A stretch of 6,651 bases of DNA from an uncultured Acetobacter sp. (GTDB lineage: Bacteria > Pseudomonadota > Alphaproteobacteria > Acetobacterales > Acetobacteraceae). Under the pieces are notes generated by a model. It was not told where the DNA came from. It searched no databases and worked only from the letters and a program-made list of their open reading frames with translations. The DNA is taken from positions 1-6,651 of the forward strand of contig CALCDN010000036.1 in NCBI GenBank assembly GCA_937900755.1, given 5' to 3'. Position 1 is the first letter of the stretch; the number at the start of each line of letters is the position of its first letter. Shown here one piece after another: positions 5,295-6,651 of the stretch. The translations under genes were made by a program, and so were the position numbers.

Positions 5295-5465
5295 CGGTTA
5301 CTTCACGCTTTTCCGCCTCTCCATGTTCATGAAAAGTCTTTGCGCGCTCCATATGTGAAGGAAGCCCCACCAGACTCCACAACGGCCCCGGACGGCCATG
5401 GCGCGCATGTGGAGAGCCCGGTGCCTTATCGGGCCAGACCACAGACCAAGGATATTTCTGAATTC

Positions 5466-6506
5466 ATGCAGGCTCTCTGGCAGTCGGACCGTTCTCCCCT
5501 TACCCACCCAAGCGGGCATAACGCCCCTGTGCTGAGTGCCAAGCTGCGCTTTGCAAGCCCGTGGGCCATGAGCCGCAAGGACTGGCGGACCATTGTGTCC
5601 AACACGGTCAAAAACCTTATTTTTGGCCCCACCACGCTGGTGGCCGCGGGGTGCGCGTTCTATACCACCCTCTCGCTCTTCCCCGCCATCAGCGCCATGA
5701 TCTCCATCTACGGTCTGGCGTTTGACGTGCAGACCGTGGCCCCGCAGATGGACATCCTGCGTAACCTGCTGCCGCCAAGTGCGTTCAACCTGCTCTATGA
5801 CCGGGTGCAGACACTGGTGGCCGAGCCACCCTCCTCCCTGACCATGAACCTGATCATCTCGCTCACGGTCGCACTCTGGTCAGCTTCCGCTGCCACGCGC
5901 TCCATCCTGTCCGCCCTGAACATTGCCTACAACACGCGCGAGAACCGGAATTTTCTGGTGTTCCAGGCCACCGCCTTCGCCATGACCCTGTCTGGCATCC
6001 TGGGGGCCGTGCTCACGCTGGCGCTGCTGGTGGCCATGCCGCTACTGCTCGCGCTGCCCGCCATTTTGCACATTCCCACCCCGCCCGGCTCCATCGAGTT
6101 CGCGGCGCGGTGGAGTGGGCCTGTGGTCATGTTCACTTTTGAAACGCTGGCCCTGTCGGCCCTGTACCGCTTTGGCCCGGACCGCAAGCGGCATACACAA
6201 TGGCGCTGGGTCCTGCCCGGCGCCCTGACATCCACCATTACGTGGATCATGGCGTCACTCGGGTTTTCATATTACGTGGCGCATCTGGCCAGCTACAACG
6301 CGACCTACGGCCCGCTTGGCGCCTTTATTGCAATCATGATGTGGTTTTTTGTGACCGCATGGGTGGTGCTGATGGGGGCGGAACTGAACGCCCAGATGGA
6401 AGGCTATGCCCTTGGGCTTATCCATCCGCCAGAAAGCGATTCCATGCTGGCCAGCAAACCGGCCACGCCAACAGACTGCCCACGCACACCTGGGGCTGAC
6501 CTGTAG
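5466..6506 (+). CDS. YihY/BrkB-family inner-membrane protein
   Basis: An integral membrane protein of the YihY/virulence factor BrkB family, once misnamed ribonuclease BN; its molecular function is not established. From the ATG at 5466 it has 346 residues. The conserved core begins near residue 36 (SRKDWRTIVSN) and shows six hydrophobic segments near 55-76, 128-147, 168-197, 216-235, 251-276 and 283-306. Family hallmarks are AAGCAFYTTLSLFPAI in the first, the ALWSASAATRSI and LNIAYNTRE stretch after the second, and YGPLGAFIAIMMWFF with VLMGAELNAQ in the last. The C-terminus is a short Pro/Ser/Thr-rich tail. The start is uncertain: the frame is open back to a TTG at 5340 (388 residues), with a GTG at 5409. 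The 5466 ATG was preferred because AAGGA (5448-5452) precedes it and the extra residues do not look like family sequence. It is divergent from the decarboxylase. Confidence 0.88.
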   Translation: MQALWQSDRSPLTHPSGHNAPVLSAKLRFASPWAMSRKDWRTIVSNTVKNLIFGPTTLVAAGCAFYTTLSLFPAISAMISIYGLAFDVQTVAPQMDILRNLLPPSAFNLLYDRVQTLVAEPPSSLTMNLIISLTVALWSASAATRSILSALNIAYNTRENRNFLVFQATAFAMTLSGILGAVLTLALLVAMPLLLALPAILHIPTPPGSIEFAARWSGPVVMFTFETLALSALYRFGPDRKRHTQWRWVLPGALTSTITWIMASLGFSYYVAHLASYNATYGPLGAFIAIMMWFFVTAWVVLMGAELNAQMEGYALGLIHPPESDSMLASKPATPTDCPRTPGADL

Positions 6507-6534
6507 GCCCGCCCAACCCTCTTATCTATTACGG

Positions 6535-6651
6535 GTGACCGAAGCGCTTGCGCTGCAGGCGTACCGGCCGGCTATGCTTGCCAGCCTGCTGTTTGGGGGG
6601 GGGCGATCCGCGTCTCCCGCGTCTCGGGGGCGGTGGCCCCTTCCTCGGGGG
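6535..6651 (+). CDS. Possible truncated unidentified ORF at the right edge
   Basis: From a GTG at 6535 the frame stays open to the end of the window (39 codons). It begins TEALALQAYRPAMLASLLF, with GC-rich third positions typical of the neighbouring genes. It then crosses a run of nine Gs (6595-6603) and becomes Gly/Arg/Ser/Pro-rich, which does not read like ordinary protein. There is no clear Shine-Dalgarno sequence. The change may reflect a frame error in the G-run or poor sequence at a contig end. The product is not recognised, and the stretch may be non-coding. Confidence 0.25.
   Translation, partial: MTEALALQAYRPAMLASLLFGGGRSASPASRGRWPLPRG

Noticed and set aside
5323..5358. Tiny plus-strand ORF (11 codons, MFMKSLCALHM) before the YihY-family gene
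   Set aside because: No Shine-Dalgarno sequence and no distinctive codons or structure; chance is the simpler explanation.
5122..5442. Minus-strand open frame of 106 codons in the decarboxylase leader
   Set aside because: It runs across the divergent promoter region and the YihY 5' end, has no RBS and no recognisable family. The shorter ORF at 5154-5258 in another frame is better placed.
6543..6554. AGCG-CTTG-CGCT hairpin after the YihY-family gene as a terminator
   Set aside because: The stem is only 4 bp and no T-run follows.
1..6651. CRISPR arrays, tRNA or rRNA genes, insertion sequences, toxin-antitoxin or defence genes
   Set aside because: No regularly spaced repeats, no tRNA-like cloverleaf, no transposase motifs or terminal inverted repeats, and no such protein families were seen on either strand.

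Overview
The window is a stretch of ordinary chromosome from a GC-rich bacterium, most likely an alphaproteobacterium of the acetic-acid-bacteria type (Acetobacteraceae, for example Komagataeibacter, Gluconacetobacter or Acetobacter). The grounds are the acn-ccmAB adjacency familiar from alphaproteobacteria, an alpha/beta-barrel ornithine/lysine decarboxylase of about 376 residues, strong GC bias at third codon positions, and the protein styles. The genus is inference. No mobile element, CRISPR array, tRNA or rRNA was seen. The window opens inside acn and closes inside an unresolved G-rich stretch, so it may be a whole short contig.

Layout: (1) 1-1210, minus strand, the first 403 codons of aconitase (acnA), cut by the left edge. 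(2) 1211-1450, a divergent regulatory region with an acn-side dyad and repeat, and a terminator-like hairpin in the ccmA leader. (3) 1451-2814, plus strand, ccmA-ccmB, overlapping by ATGA; they encode the ATPase and one membrane subunit of the cytochrome c maturation haem exporter, and no ccmC follows. (4) 2826-2873, a bidirectional terminator between ccmB and the convergent next gene. (5) 2914-3654, minus strand, an exported YfdX-family protein. (6) 3782-3833, the terminator of the next gene. (7) 3886-5016, minus strand, a fold-III PLP-dependent ornithine/lysine decarboxylase. (8) 5017-5300, its long structured leader with a candidate 34-codon upstream ORF. (9) 5466-6506, plus strand, a YihY/BrkB-family inner-membrane protein transcribed divergently. 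(10) 6507-6651, a short G-rich end with a possible truncated ORF.

The genes do not form a single pathway. Aconitase (TCA cycle) and cytochrome c maturation are housekeeping functions of a respiring cell. The YfdX protein and the decarboxylase may both bear on acid stress (YfdX belongs to the acid-response regulon in E. coli, and amino-acid decarboxylation consumes protons and makes polyamines), but they are separate transcription units here.

The most interesting item is the decarboxylase leader. It has a small ORF (5154-5258) encoding a Tyr-Pro-Pro-Pro-Tyr motif, and the three proline codons are complementary to the decarboxylase Shine-Dalgarno region across nine pairs with a single bulged A. 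Between them lie hairpins whose arms can re-pair in alternative ways. This is the architecture expected of a translational attenuator controlled by ribosome stalling. It may overlap the known but mechanistically unresolved alphaproteobacterial speF RNA motif; this is a hypothesis from reading the sequence.
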